Shown here one piece after another: positions 18,740 through 27,783 of a stretch of DNA of 64,000 nucleotides. Source of the DNA: CAIWHR01 sp963726765. Lineage in GTDB: Bacteria; Pseudomonadota; Gammaproteobacteria; Burkholderiales; Casimicrobiaceae. A program made the position numbers and the translations under genes. Position 1 is the stretch's first letter. Each line of letters begins with the position of its first letter. Where the stretch lies: assembly GCA_963726765.1 (NCBI GenBank), contig CAVSDH010000004.1:1-64000 (forward strand), read 5' to 3'. The notes beneath the pieces were generated by a model that saw nothing but the letters and a program-made list of their open reading frames with translations, searched no databases and was not told the origin of the DNA.

Positions 18740-18988
18740 GTGAGCCTCGTGTACGTCATCTGGTTGATCGCGGTCCTCGCCTTCGTCGCACTGCTGGTGT
18801 GGTGGCGGGGCGAGGGACGGCGACACCACAAGAAACACCGGGAATCGTTCGACCGGCGCGAAACGGTGTTGCGCATCAAACGCGATCAGGCCAGGCGCGC
18901 CACCGAGCGTACTTTCCTGCCGACTTTTTCGCTCATTAAGTACGACGGGCATTCCGGCGACACGAGTTCGCGCGCGAAAAGGCACTGA
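18740..18988 (+). CDS. Hypothetical small protein with one membrane segment
   Basis: An 82-residue reading frame from GTG 18740: one N-terminal transmembrane helix (VYVIWLIAVLAFVALLVWW) followed by a strongly basic tail (GRRHHKKHRESFDRRETVLRIKRDQARR). The hydrophobic-then-basic layout looks like a genuine membrane-anchored small protein, but there is no obvious ribosome binding site and I recognise no family. It could be an accidental frame. Confidence 0.35.
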   Translation: MSLVYVIWLIAVLAFVALLVWWRGEGRRHHKKHRESFDRRETVLRIKRDQARRATERTFLPTFSLIKYDGHSGDTSSRAKRH

Positions 18989-19633
18989 CCTATCGTCGCG
19001 GTGTCAGCGCGCAGCCATGCGGCGTTCGCAAATCCGGCACGTCGGTATGACTCGTTGAACTCCTAGGTCTGCCGAATCCGTTTGCCGATCGCGTTTGTGG
19101 GCATGGTCATCACTCCGATCGGGTGAGCCTAAGCATCGACTCTCCGCGGAGGCCCGGGAACTCCGGAGCCCAATGCCGAGTTTTGCGAAGGCGCAAGTCA
19201 ATTGCGTGGCCCGTCACTCGCCCGAGGACCTGGTCCACCAGCCGCCCAGGGCCCCGCGTAGTCATTGCGACGCCGACGTCAAGCCGAATGTCGGGCACGG
19301 CGCGGCAGTTGGACGACGCGTCCGACGAAACATTCGGCGTGCCTTGCGGAACGTTTGCACCGATTTGGGCAGCACATTGCGAGCGCCCGACGGGCCTGCG
19401 CGATGCCGGGTGGCGTCGCGCACTGCGCCATCGGCCAGGCAGCCGAATGCACTTGCTGACGCCACGCATTCGACCTGACGCAAGGGTGTCGCCCGCCAAT
19501 CGGGCGCCGCGTCACGCTATAATTTCCGCTTCTCGCGCTCATCGGCACAAGGGTAGCGACCCGTGCAGGGTTTCGAGCGCAAATCCAGTGTGATTGCGCA
19601 ACAAGTTTCGGGGTCGTCGCTCGATGGCACGCA
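18989..19633. other. Long leader region before the NRPS gene
   Basis: About 645 bases with no supported gene; open frames here have no protein signature. A TATAAT box at 19518-19523 is the only regulatory feature I can point to. The G+C content stays high. No riboswitch or attenuator was recognised. Confidence 0.45.
19518..19523 (+). promoter_or_regulatory. Candidate -10 box of the NRPS promoter
   Basis: A perfect TATAAT within GTCACGCTATAATTTCCG, about 110 bases before the NRPS start. No good TTGACA-like box stands 16-18 bases upstream (GCCAAT is the best there), so activation by a regulator may be needed. Confidence 0.4.
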
Positions 19634-22600
19634 ATGATTGATCCGGGCTCCGACGATCTGGCGACCCACCTGCTGGCGCTGGCAACCAGGCAGCCGTCCG
19701 CTCCCGCGTTCCTTGCAGCCGGGCGGGCGCCGATGACTTTCGAGGAACTTGCCGCGCGAATCTGCGCGACCGGTCAGCAACTCGCCTCGTGGGGCATTCG
19801 CCGCGGTGACGTAGTGGCCTGGCCCGCTGTCGTGCGCGCGGAGACCGTGGCGGCGCTGGCGATCATGCCGGTGTCCTCGACCTTTGTGGCGATGGCGCCG
19901 GGACTCACGGTGGAGGCCTACGTCGCGTTGCTCGGGCGCCTCCATCCGAAGGCGGTTGCCGCGCCCGCAGGGTCGGAGCACGCGATCATCCATGCCGCGC
20001 GGCGGCTCGGCGTTGCGGAGATCGCGGTCGTGCCGATCCCGAACGGGGCTGCCGGGAGCTTCGATCTCGAGCTCTCCCGTCCGCAGCGGTCGCTGGAATC
20101 CGCTTCGACGCTGTCTCCCGAAATCGCGCAGGTTTCCGCGACATCGGGCACCACCGGGCGCCCAAAACTGGTCCCGCACGGACACCGGCAGATCATCGCC
20201 ATCGCTCGGTTCACTGGTGAGCGGCTCGCGATGGGGCCGGGCGATGTTTCCGCGCATCTGATGCCGCTTCACGTGACGGGAGGCATTCGCTCCGCCCATT
20301 TTCTCTCGCTGTTGAACGGCGGTGCCGTCGCCTGTCTGCCGGAGGCAGGCGTGGACGAATTCCTCGCCGCGGTCGAGCGCGACGAGATCACCTACCTCAG
20401 CACGTCGTTCACCATCATTCGCGAGATTCTGAGGCGCGCGGAAGCGGGACTTCGACTGAAGCGCGGACGCCTGCGCTTCGTGCGCGTCGCGTCCGGAAGG
20501 CTGGAGCCGGAGGAAATGGACCGGTTGACCTCAGTGCTGGGAGTGCCGGTGGTCACCGGGCTCGCCCTGTCCGAGGCCGGCATGACCGCGCACCAGCGGC
20601 TTCCGCCCGCGCCACGCAATCGTGGGTCAGTCGGACCGCCGGTGGGAGGAGAGATCCGGCTGGTGGACGAGCGTGGTTGCAGCGTCGCTCCGGGGGAGCG
20701 CGGCGAGATCCAGGTGCGCGGGCCGCAGGTCTTCGCAGGGTACCTCGACGATCCGGAGCTCAATGCGGAGGCGTTTGTCGACGGATGGTTCCGCACCGGC
20801 GACCTCGGTCGGTTCGATGCCGATGGCGAGCTCCACGTGGTGGGCCGAATCAAGGAGATGGTCAATCGCGGCGGAGAAAAGATTTCCCCCGCCGAGGTCG
20901 ACGCAGTGCTGCGCACGATACCGGGAGTCGCGGACGCAGCGGCGTTTGGCGTTCCGCACCCGGCGCTCGGCGAGGAGCTGGTGGCCGCCGTGGTGCGCGA
21001 GCGGGGAAGCGATCTCGATGCGAGGGAGGTGATCGCCACGACGCGTGCCCAGTTGGGGCCGCGGCGCGCCCCGCGGCAGGTCTGGTTCGTGGACACGCTC
21101 CCGCGCAACGACGCCGGCAAGGTGCTGCGCCGATCGCTGCCTGAATGGGTCGGCCACAGGCCCGCAGGCAATGAATTGGCTGCGGCCCGCACGCCGCCCT
21201 CCCCGCGCTCGCCGATCGAGGTCGCGCTGGCGAGCCTGTGGGCGCGCACGCTCGGTCTGCAGCACGTCGGTGCTGATGACGATTTCTTCATGCTTGGCGG
21301 CGACTCGTTGCGCGGTGCGCAGCTGTTGGACGAGGTTCTTGCCGTCTTCGGTGTCGCCCTGCCGACGGATGCGCTTTTTGACGATGCCGGGACGGTCTCG
21401 GGAATGGCGTCACGCATTGAAGCCGAGCGCGCGCGGGGAGCGCCACGTGCGGTGTCTTACACAATCCCACGCCGCGCTGCGGAGGCGGTGATCCCGCTTA
21501 CCAGCACGCAGGCGTGCACCTGGTTCCTGCAGCGGCTGGATCCGGAAAGCGCGGCCTATCACGAGCCGCGCGTATGGCGGATCGATGGCGAGCTCGATGT
21601 CGATGCTTTGCGGGCCGGCATCGCCTCGGTGGCGATGCGGCAACCGATGCTGCGGACCCGTTTCGTGACAGTCGGCGCGGAGCCTCGGCAGGAGATCGAT
21701 GGCGACCCCGTCGTCGATCTTGAAGAGGTCGACCTTTCGGACGGCGCCGGGTCGGAAGACGAGCGACTCCAATCGGCGATACGGGAACGCGCGGCGCGCC
21801 CGTTCGACGCTGCCGTTGCGACGCCGCTTCGCTGGACGGTGTTCAAGCTGGGTCCGCGGCGCCACGCGCTCCTTCGCCTGATGCATCACATTCTGGGCGA
21901 TGCATTATCGGCGCGCATCCTGCAGGCCGAATTGTCCGAGGCGTACGCTGCGGCGCGCGGCGGACGGTCTCCCGCGCTGCCGCCTCTTGCCGTCGATTAC
22001 GCCGATTATTCGATCTGGCAGGCGCGGGAGTGCAGTGGCGAGGCTCTCGAGCGACGCGTGTCGTACTGGAAGTCGCGGCTTGCCGATCTACCTGTACTCG
22101 CGCTTCCCACCGATCGTCGGCGGCCAGCCATGCAGAGTTTCCACGGTGCGACCGTTCTTGCGCTGCTTTCGTCGGAATCAGCCACCGCGCTCAAGGCGAT
22201 CGGTCGCGAGCACGGCGCAACGCCGTTCATGACGTTTCTGACGGCATTCTCGGTGTTGCTCTCGCGGCTGTCGGGCGAAACCGATCTGGCGATCGGAACG
22301 ACGATCGCGGGTCGCACGCTGCCCGAACTGGCCCGCGTGATCGGTTTTTTCGCCAATACGGTGGTGTTTCGCGCCGACCTCTCCGGTGCGCCCTCCACGA
22401 CGGAATTGCTCGCACGCACGCGCGAACGCGTTCGCGAAGCGATCCTGCATCAGGACACCCCCTTCGACAAGGTCGTGGATGTGCTCGGGGTGCCGCGAGA
22501 TCCGTCGCGCAACCCCCTCTACCAAGTCGCATTTGCATTGCGCGAGCACGATTCGGCGGATTTGCAGCTCAGCGGCACGGAGACGCGACGCATCGACGTC

Positions 22601-25330
22601 GGATTGGACCGCTCGAAATTCGATCTCGCGGTGCGCTTGATCGAATGGCCAGATCGGATTGAAATGCGGTGGGAATACTGTACGGACCTCTTTGACCGCG
22701 CGACAATTGAAAGAATGAGTCGCCAATACGCGACGCTTGTCGACGCCATGGCGAAGCAACCGACGCGGCCGGTGGAAGATCTGTCCCTTCTTACTCCCTC
22801 CGAGCGCCACCAAATTTTGTTTGATTGGAATGCTACGGGAGTCGACGATGGTGAAGCGACCACCGTCGACCTGCTATTTGCCGCGCAGGCCGCTCGAACA
22901 CCATCGGCCACCGCCTTGATTCAATCGGAACGACAAATCAGCTATTCCGTGCTGAATGAACGGGTGAATCAACTCGCACATCACATGCGCGCGCTTGGTG
23001 TCGGACCGGAAGTGCTCGTTGCCGTGTGTCTCGAACGCTCGCTGGACCTGGTGATCGCAATCATTGCGATTCTCAAGGCGGGCGGCGCCTATGTGCCACT
23101 CAATCCGGGGGATCCCGCCGAGCGAATCGAATTCATGTTGCAAGATGCGCAACCGCTCTTGCTAGTGACACAGAAGAAATTCTCCGATCGGCATTTGAGC
23201 TATGCGAATCGTACGCTTCTTCTTGACTCGGACTGGCAAACAATCTCAAACGCGCCGGTCGATGATCCGCTGCCGAGCGCCGCGCCGGCAAATATCGCGT
23301 ACGTAATTTACACGTCCGGATCGACAGGGCGACCCAAAGGTGTTCTGATCGAACATCGTAGCCTGACAAACTACATAAAATGGACCGTAGATGCCTACTA
23401 TCATGGAAAGAGCGGCGGTTCGCCGATCGTTCACTCGATCTCCTTTGATGGCGTCATCACGACTCTGTTTGGCCCTCTGCTCTGTGGACAACCGCTGATC
23501 CTCCCGGAGGAGGGCGGCGAGATCGACGCGATCTGCGCTGGTTCGCCATCGGGCGGTCGCTTTGCATTGACCAAGGTAACGCCGTCCCACTTGAGGCTCG
23601 TCAACCGCGAGCTGAAATCCGGGGACGTCGAGTGCCCGACCACGGCATTGATGATCGGAGGGGAGTCGCTGGTGCCCGAGGATGTGGCGTACTGGCAGCG
23701 CAGGTTTCCCGAGGTTCGGCTGATCAATCACTACGGACCGACCGAGGCCACGGTCGGATGTTGCACCTACGAAATCGAAGCGTCGGTCGCGGATCTTGCA
23801 GGGATTCCGATCGGCCGGCCAATTCGGAACACTCGACTCTACATTCTGGATTCGCACCAGTCGCCAGTCCCGCCGGGCGTCAATGGCGAGCTCTACATTG
23901 CAGGTGCGGGTGTCGCGCGCGGGTACCTGCGCAGGCCGGAGCTTAATGCGGAGCGATTTGTCGCCGATCCCTTCAGCGCAACCCCCGAGCGAATGTATCG
24001 AACCGGCGACATTGCGCGCTGGCGAATTGACGGAGTCATCGAGCTTGTCGGGCGCAATGACCGGCAGGTGAAGATCCGCGGTCACCGAATCGAGCTCGAG
24101 GAGGTCGAGGCGACAATCGCGCGACTGCCCGAGGTTCGGGCCGCCGCCGTGGCGCTTCGCGGCGACACGTCCGATACTCGTGAGCTTGTGGCCTACGTGG
24201 TCGCGGCAGATGCTTCCGGACCTCCACCCGCAAACCTGTGGGCTCGCCTCAAGGCGGTACTGCCGGAGTACATGGTGCCCGCATCGATTGTGTGGGTAAA
24301 GTCGCTGCCACTCAACGCGAGCGGCAAGATCGACCGGCACGCGCTGCGGGCAATCGAGGACAAGGGCTCGCGGCGGACGGGCGCGCGCGTCGCCCCGCGG
24401 GACATGTTCGAACAGGTGCTCGCAGGAATCTGGCAGCGCCTTTTGGGGACCGCCGAAATCGGAGTCTTCGATCATTTCTTCGAAATCGGCGGGCATTCGC
24501 TGCTGGCGGCTAGGTTATTCGATGAAATCGAGCGCGAGACGGGCCTCACTGCGCCGCTGGCCGCGATCTTCATGGACGACACCATCGCCGGGCTTGCGCG
24601 CGCGCTGCGCGAGCGGCCCGCGATGCTCGATGCGCCGATCGTGCCGATCAACGACAGCGGCACGTTGCCGCCGCTCGTGTTCCTGCACGGCGACCTGACC
24701 GGAGGCGGGTTCTACAGCCGGTCGCTTGCCCGGGCCCTCGGGCCCGACCAGCCGATGCTCGTCGTGCAGCCGCACGGACTCGGCAATGCGGCGATCCCCG
24801 ACACCATCGAGGCGATGGCGGAGGAGCGGGTTCGTGCGCTGAAGTCGGTCCGCCCGCGCGGCCCGTACATCATCGGCGGCTACTGCAACGGCGCATTCGT
24901 TGCGTTCGAAATGGCGCGGCAGCTGGTCGCGCAGGGCGACGAGGTCCCAATTGTGATCGTGATCGAGGCGCGCGCCCCGAGCGCAGCCGCGCCCGGCGAC
25001 TCGACAGGAGTGGAGACCTACATTTCATTCGATCGCGACGGAAGTGTTCGCAGGCTCGCGCCACGCGACCGCGCGACGGACGCGCAGCTTCGTTATTCGC
25101 AGGCAATGGACCGGTATGTCGGGGGCCGTTACCCGGGCCATCTCGTCTTCATCCGTCCGGGCAAGCTCGATGGTGCGGAACGCGACGCCGGCTGGGCGCG
25201 GTTTGCGGCGAGCTCGGAGATCCACGTCCTTCCCGGCGATCACGTCACGCTCGTCACCCATCACATCGACGAGCTGGCGCAGGCGATCCATGGCGCGATC
25301 CGGCGCGTTCTCGATCGGGTCAGTCCATGA
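19634..25330 (+). CDS. Two-module non-ribosomal peptide synthetase with acyl-ligase loading domain and Cys-type thioesterase
   Basis: An 1898-residue single protein. Order: acyl-CoA-ligase-like adenylation domain (about 10-505; SATSGTTGRPKL, FRTGDLGRF, GRIKEMVNRGGEKISP); carrier T1 (S558 in LGGDS); condensation domain (about 625-1065; H751-H752 and D756 in HHILGDA); amino-acid adenylation domain (about 1070-1570; IYTSGSTGRPKG, NHYGPTEATV, K1565 in NASGKIDR); carrier T2 (S1622 in IGGHS); thioesterase (about 1660-1898) with C1751 in GYCNG and H1870. It should join one acyl group to one amino acid and release it. By eye the second adenylation code is D-G-T-K-M-G-H-V-G-K, nearest the Asp/Asn-type codes. 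There is no tailoring enzyme or phosphopantetheinyl transferase beside it. Its stop overlaps the next start (ATGA). Confidence 0.93.
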   Translation: MIDPGSDDLATHLLALATRQPSAPAFLAAGRAPMTFEELAARICATGQQLASWGIRRGDVVAWPAVVRAETVAALAIMPVSSTFVAMAPGLTVEAYVALLGRLHPKAVAAPAGSEHAIIHAARRLGVAEIAVVPIPNGAAGSFDLELSRPQRSLESASTLSPEIAQVSATSGTTGRPKLVPHGHRQIIAIARFTGERLAMGPGDVSAHLMPLHVTGGIRSAHFLSLLNGGAVACLPEAGVDEFLAAVERDEITYLSTSFTIIREILRRAEAGLRLKRGRLRFVRVASGRLEPEEMDRLTSVLGVPVVTGLALSEAGMTAHQRLPPAPRNRGSVGPPVGGEIRLVDERGCSVAPGERGEIQVRGPQVFAGYLDDPELNAEAFVDGWFRTGDLGRFDADGELHVVGRIKEMVNRGGEKISPAEVDAVLRTIPGVADAAAFGVPHPALGEELVAAVVRERGSDLDAREVIATTRAQLGPRRAPRQVWFVDTLPRNDAGKVLRRSLPEWVGHRPAGNELAAARTPPSPRSPIEVALASLWARTLGLQHVGADDDFFMLGGDSLRGAQLLDEVLAVFGVALPTDALFDDAGTVSGMASRIEAERARGAPRAVSYTIPRRAAEAVIPLTSTQACTWFLQRLDPESAAYHEPRVWRIDGELDVDALRAGIASVAMRQPMLRTRFVTVGAEPRQEIDGDPVVDLEEVDLSDGAGSEDERLQSAIRERAARPFDAAVATPLRWTVFKLGPRRHALLRLMHHILGDALSARILQAELSEAYAAARGGRSPALPPLAVDYADYSIWQARECSGEALERRVSYWKSRLADLPVLALPTDRRRPAMQSFHGATVLALLSSESATALKAIGREHGATPFMTFLTAFSVLLSRLSGETDLAIGTTIAGRTLPELARVIGFFANTVVFRADLSGAPSTTELLARTRERVREAILHQDTPFDKVVDVLGVPRDPSRNPLYQVAFALREHDSADLQLSGTETRRIDVGLDRSKFDLAVRLIEWPDRIEMRWEYCTDLFDRATIERMSRQYATLVDAMAKQPTRPVEDLSLLTPSERHQILFDWNATGVDDGEATTVDLLFAAQAARTPSATALIQSERQISYSVLNERVNQLAHHMRALGVGPEVLVAVCLERSLDLVIAIIAILKAGGAYVPLNPGDPAERIEFMLQDAQPLLLVTQKKFSDRHLSYANRTLLLDSDWQTISNAPVDDPLPSAAPANIAYVIYTSGSTGRPKGVLIEHRSLTNYIKWTVDAYYHGKSGGSPIVHSISFDGVITTLFGPLLCGQPLILPEEGGEIDAICAGSPSGGRFALTKVTPSHLRLVNRELKSGDVECPTTALMIGGESLVPEDVAYWQRRFPEVRLINHYGPTEATVGCCTYEIEASVADLAGIPIGRPIRNTRLYILDSHQSPVPPGVNGELYIAGAGVARGYLRRPELNAERFVADPFSATPERMYRTGDIARWRIDGVIELVGRNDRQVKIRGHRIELEEVEATIARLPEVRAAAVALRGDTSDTRELVAYVVAADASGPPPANLWARLKAVLPEYMVPASIVWVKSLPLNASGKIDRHALRAIEDKGSRRTGARVAPRDMFEQVLAGIWQRLLGTAEIGVFDHFFEIGGHSLLAARLFDEIERETGLTAPLAAIFMDDTIAGLARALRERPAMLDAPIVPINDSGTLPPLVFLHGDLTGGGFYSRSLARALGPDQPMLVVQPHGLGNAAIPDTIEAMAEERVRALKSVRPRGPYIIGGYCNGAFVAFEMARQLVAQGDEVPIVIVIEARAPSAAAPGDSTGVETYISFDRDGSVRRLAPRDRATDAQLRYSQAMDRYVGGRYPGHLVFIRPGKLDGAERDAGWARFAASSEIHVLPGDHVTLVTHHIDELAQAIHGAIRRVLDRVSP

Positions 25331-26368
25331 CCGTATCGCGCGACCGGAAACAGGGCACCGATTCGCGGTCGACGTTGAGGTCGCCCGCGCGACGACGGTA
25401 TCTGCTGGGAGTACTCGCCGGGTCCGCGGTTGCGTCCGCGCCGATGCGCGCCGCGGAGGGGGGCGGCTTTCCGACACGGCCTGTCCGGTTCGTGGTCGGC
25501 CAGGCGCCGGGTGGGCCGAGCGACCGAATTGCCAGGCTCGTCGCTGCGGAATTCGAGAAGCGCTGGAAGATTGCGGTGGTCGTCGTGAATCAGCCCGGCG
25601 CGACGGGCACGATCGCCGGTCGCACGGTCGCGCACGGCCCGGCAGATGGCTATACGCTGTTTGTCGGCGGCAACGGCCCCATTGCCTCCGCAGCGGTTGC
25701 CCTGTCGTACGAAATCGCGGGTTTCGATCCGACGCGCGATTGGGCGCCGGTAGGGCGTATCGCCCGCGCCGGCTACACGCTGATGGTTCGCTCGAGTCTC
25801 GGGGTAACCACGGTGCGGGAGTTTGCCGCGCTTGCGCGCTCGCGCCCCGACGCGCTTTCCGCCTCGACGGTCGGCCCCGGCAGCAATTCCTCCCTTGCGC
25901 TGGCTCTTTTCCAGCAGGTCGCCGGTGTCCGGATGATTGACGTTCCGTACAAAGGGGGCGGACTCGCCGTCGAAGCCGTCATCGCCGGCCACGTCGATTC
26001 GACGTTCTGCGATGTGGCACTTGCCCTCCCGTTCGTCGCGACGGGCGCTGCGCGAATCCTCGCCGCGTGCAGCACGCGTCGACTCAAGCTCGCGCCGGAT
26101 CTGCCGACGTTTGCCGAGGCCGGGTATCCCAGGCGTACTGACGGAGGCCTGGTACGGGATCGTGGCGCCGGTCGGGACGCCGCCCGCGGTCATTGCTGAA
26201 CTCGTGTCGACCCTGCACGCGGTGCTCGAGGACGAAGACGCCGGACGTCGATTCGCAACTCTCGGCTGCGAGGTGATCGTCGAGACTCCTGAAGAAATGG
26301 CGATGGCAATACGCGTCGAAGTCGAGCAGGCGCGCGCGTACGCGGCGCGGGCGAGCCGGCAGCCATAA
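25327..26368 (+). CDS. Bug/TctC-family tricarboxylate-type solute-binding protein (frame break near 26132)
   Basis: A periplasmic binding protein of the Bug family, expanded in betaproteobacteria. The N-terminus has an ARRRYLLGVLAGSAVA signal with arginines resembling a Tat leader. Family motifs: RFVVGQAPGGPSDRIARLVA, VVVNQPGATGTIAGRTVA, IDVPYKGGGLAVEAVIAGHVD and, after the break, LTEAWYGIVAPVGTPPAVI. An extra C in CCC near 26132 shifts the frame by +1; joined length is about 346 residues, slightly above the family norm. No TctA/TctB membrane partner is nearby, so it is an orphan binding protein. The start overlaps the NRPS stop by four bases, which implies the two are translated together. 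Confidence 0.88.
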
Positions 26369-26743
26369 TTCGCGCGTTCCCGCCCGACGGCATCCTCGGC
26401 GACCGGGTTCGCCGATTGCGCGTCGCGCCCCTTCCTTGCGCGCCTCTGCAGCATCTGCGCGAAGCGGTGGTGCCGACTCCGTTGCGGCGCGAGGCGATTG
26501 ACCCTCCTGTCGCAACCCCTTACCTTAGCGGGGCGCCATCCAGGGCGACCGGCGCGGCATTGTCCCAGACCATCGCCGCGGGAATTCGGCCGGGCCCGTG
26601 AAATCGCGCGCAATTTGCGGAGAGCACAACAGGTGGACGTGTTGACATCGGTGGCGGATGGAATCATGAACATCTCGACGGGCAGGTCGCGCAGCCGCAG
26701 CTTCGCCCGCGGGTCGTCTCCGCGCGCTGGATGGAGTCGTCGG
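26369..26743. other. Intergenic stretch between the two solute-binding protein genes
   Basis: About 375 bases. A TTGACA at 26642-26647 is present, but no convincing -10 box follows at 16-18 bases. No protein is supported. The neighbouring genes point the same way, so the operon could be continuous or restart here. Confidence 0.4.
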
Positions 26744-27710
26744 GTGACGGACCGTCGCGCATTTCTCGCGGGCGTGGCGGCGTTGGGAGCGATGGGTGCG
26801 CGGGCTCGAGCCCGCCGCGATACCGCGCATCGGCTGGATCTCCTATACGGATCCAGGCGTCGCGCTGAGCGCCTTTCGCGATGGAATGCGTGCCCTCGGC
26901 TACTCGGGTCCGCGCGAAATCGGCGTCGAGGTGCGCGTTGTCGAGGCGAACCCGGATCGCGTTCGCGTTGCGATCGAGACCCTGCAGGCGGTCCCTGTAT
27001 CGCTGATCATCGCCCAGGCCGCGGTCGCGCCGGTTGCGCATCGCCTTGTTGCCGGCCGCACGCCGCTGGTGTTCGCTTTCAGCGGCGATCCGGTCGTCGC
27101 GGGCATGGTGGAGAGCTTCGGGCGTCCGGGCGGCAACACGACAGGGATGTCGTTCATGGCGCTCGAGTTGGTCGGCAAGCGTCTGGAAGTCATGAAGGAA
27201 ATCGAGCCGCGCGTTCGCCGCGTCGCGATTCTCGCCAATCCGCAGCATCCGGGCGAGACGGCCGAGCTGCGGGCGTCGCTCGACGCCGCGGAGCGCATGC
27301 GCGTGCAGACGGCCTACGTGCCGATTCTGCCCGGCGAAAGCCTCCAGTCCTCGGCAGACCGCATTCGCCGGGAGAGTGTCCAGGGCATCATCGTCTTTCA
27401 GGATGCGGGCATGGTCGGGCGGGCAGCCGGCATTGCCGATTTCGCCCTGAAGGAACGATTGCTCGCGGTCTCCGGATGGGCGCAGTTCGCGCATTCCGGC
27501 TTTGTCGCGACCTACGGCCCGAACCTGACCGATGCCTATCGTCGTCTTGCGGTCTACGTCGACCGCCTGTTGAAGGGAGCTCATGCGGGAGATTTGCCGG
27601 TGGAGCTCCCGTCGCGCCTCGAGCTCGTCGTCAACCTCAAGACCGCCAGGGCGCTCGGGCTCGCGGTTCCTCAGTCCCTTCTGGTTCGTGCGGACGAAGT
27701 GATCCAATGA
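26744..27710 (+). CDS. ABC-type substrate-binding protein, COG2984-like (frame break near 26810)
   Basis: A periplasmic binding protein of the family often annotated as ABC transporter substrate-binding protein (TrpX/YtmK-like fold). The N-terminus from GTG 26744 reads VTDRRAFLAGVAALGAMGARARA, a twin-arginine-like leader; one extra C in CCC near 26810 then shifts the frame into AAIPRIGWISYTDPG. Later motifs: FSGDPVVAGMVESFGRPGGNTTGMSF, GKRLEVMKEIEPRVRRVAILANP and ELPSRLELVVNLKTARALGL. Joined length about 321 residues. No permease or ATPase gene is present, so like the Bug protein it is an orphan. It lies directly before the sensor kinase, suggesting a ligand-presenting role rather than transport. 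Confidence 0.85.
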
Positions 27711-27783
27711 GGCGCGGAGTCGCTTGTCATGCCCGTGCGGCGGTCGCTGCCGCGGTGGCACCTGCGGCCACGAAGAACGCGGC

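Noticed and set aside
23246..24496. A 416-codon minus-strand open frame
   Set aside because: Antisense to the second adenylation domain of the NRPS; no motif.
26642..26670. TTGACA as a promoter for the COG2984-type gene
   Set aside because: No -10 box at 16-18 bases; the hexamer alone is not enough.
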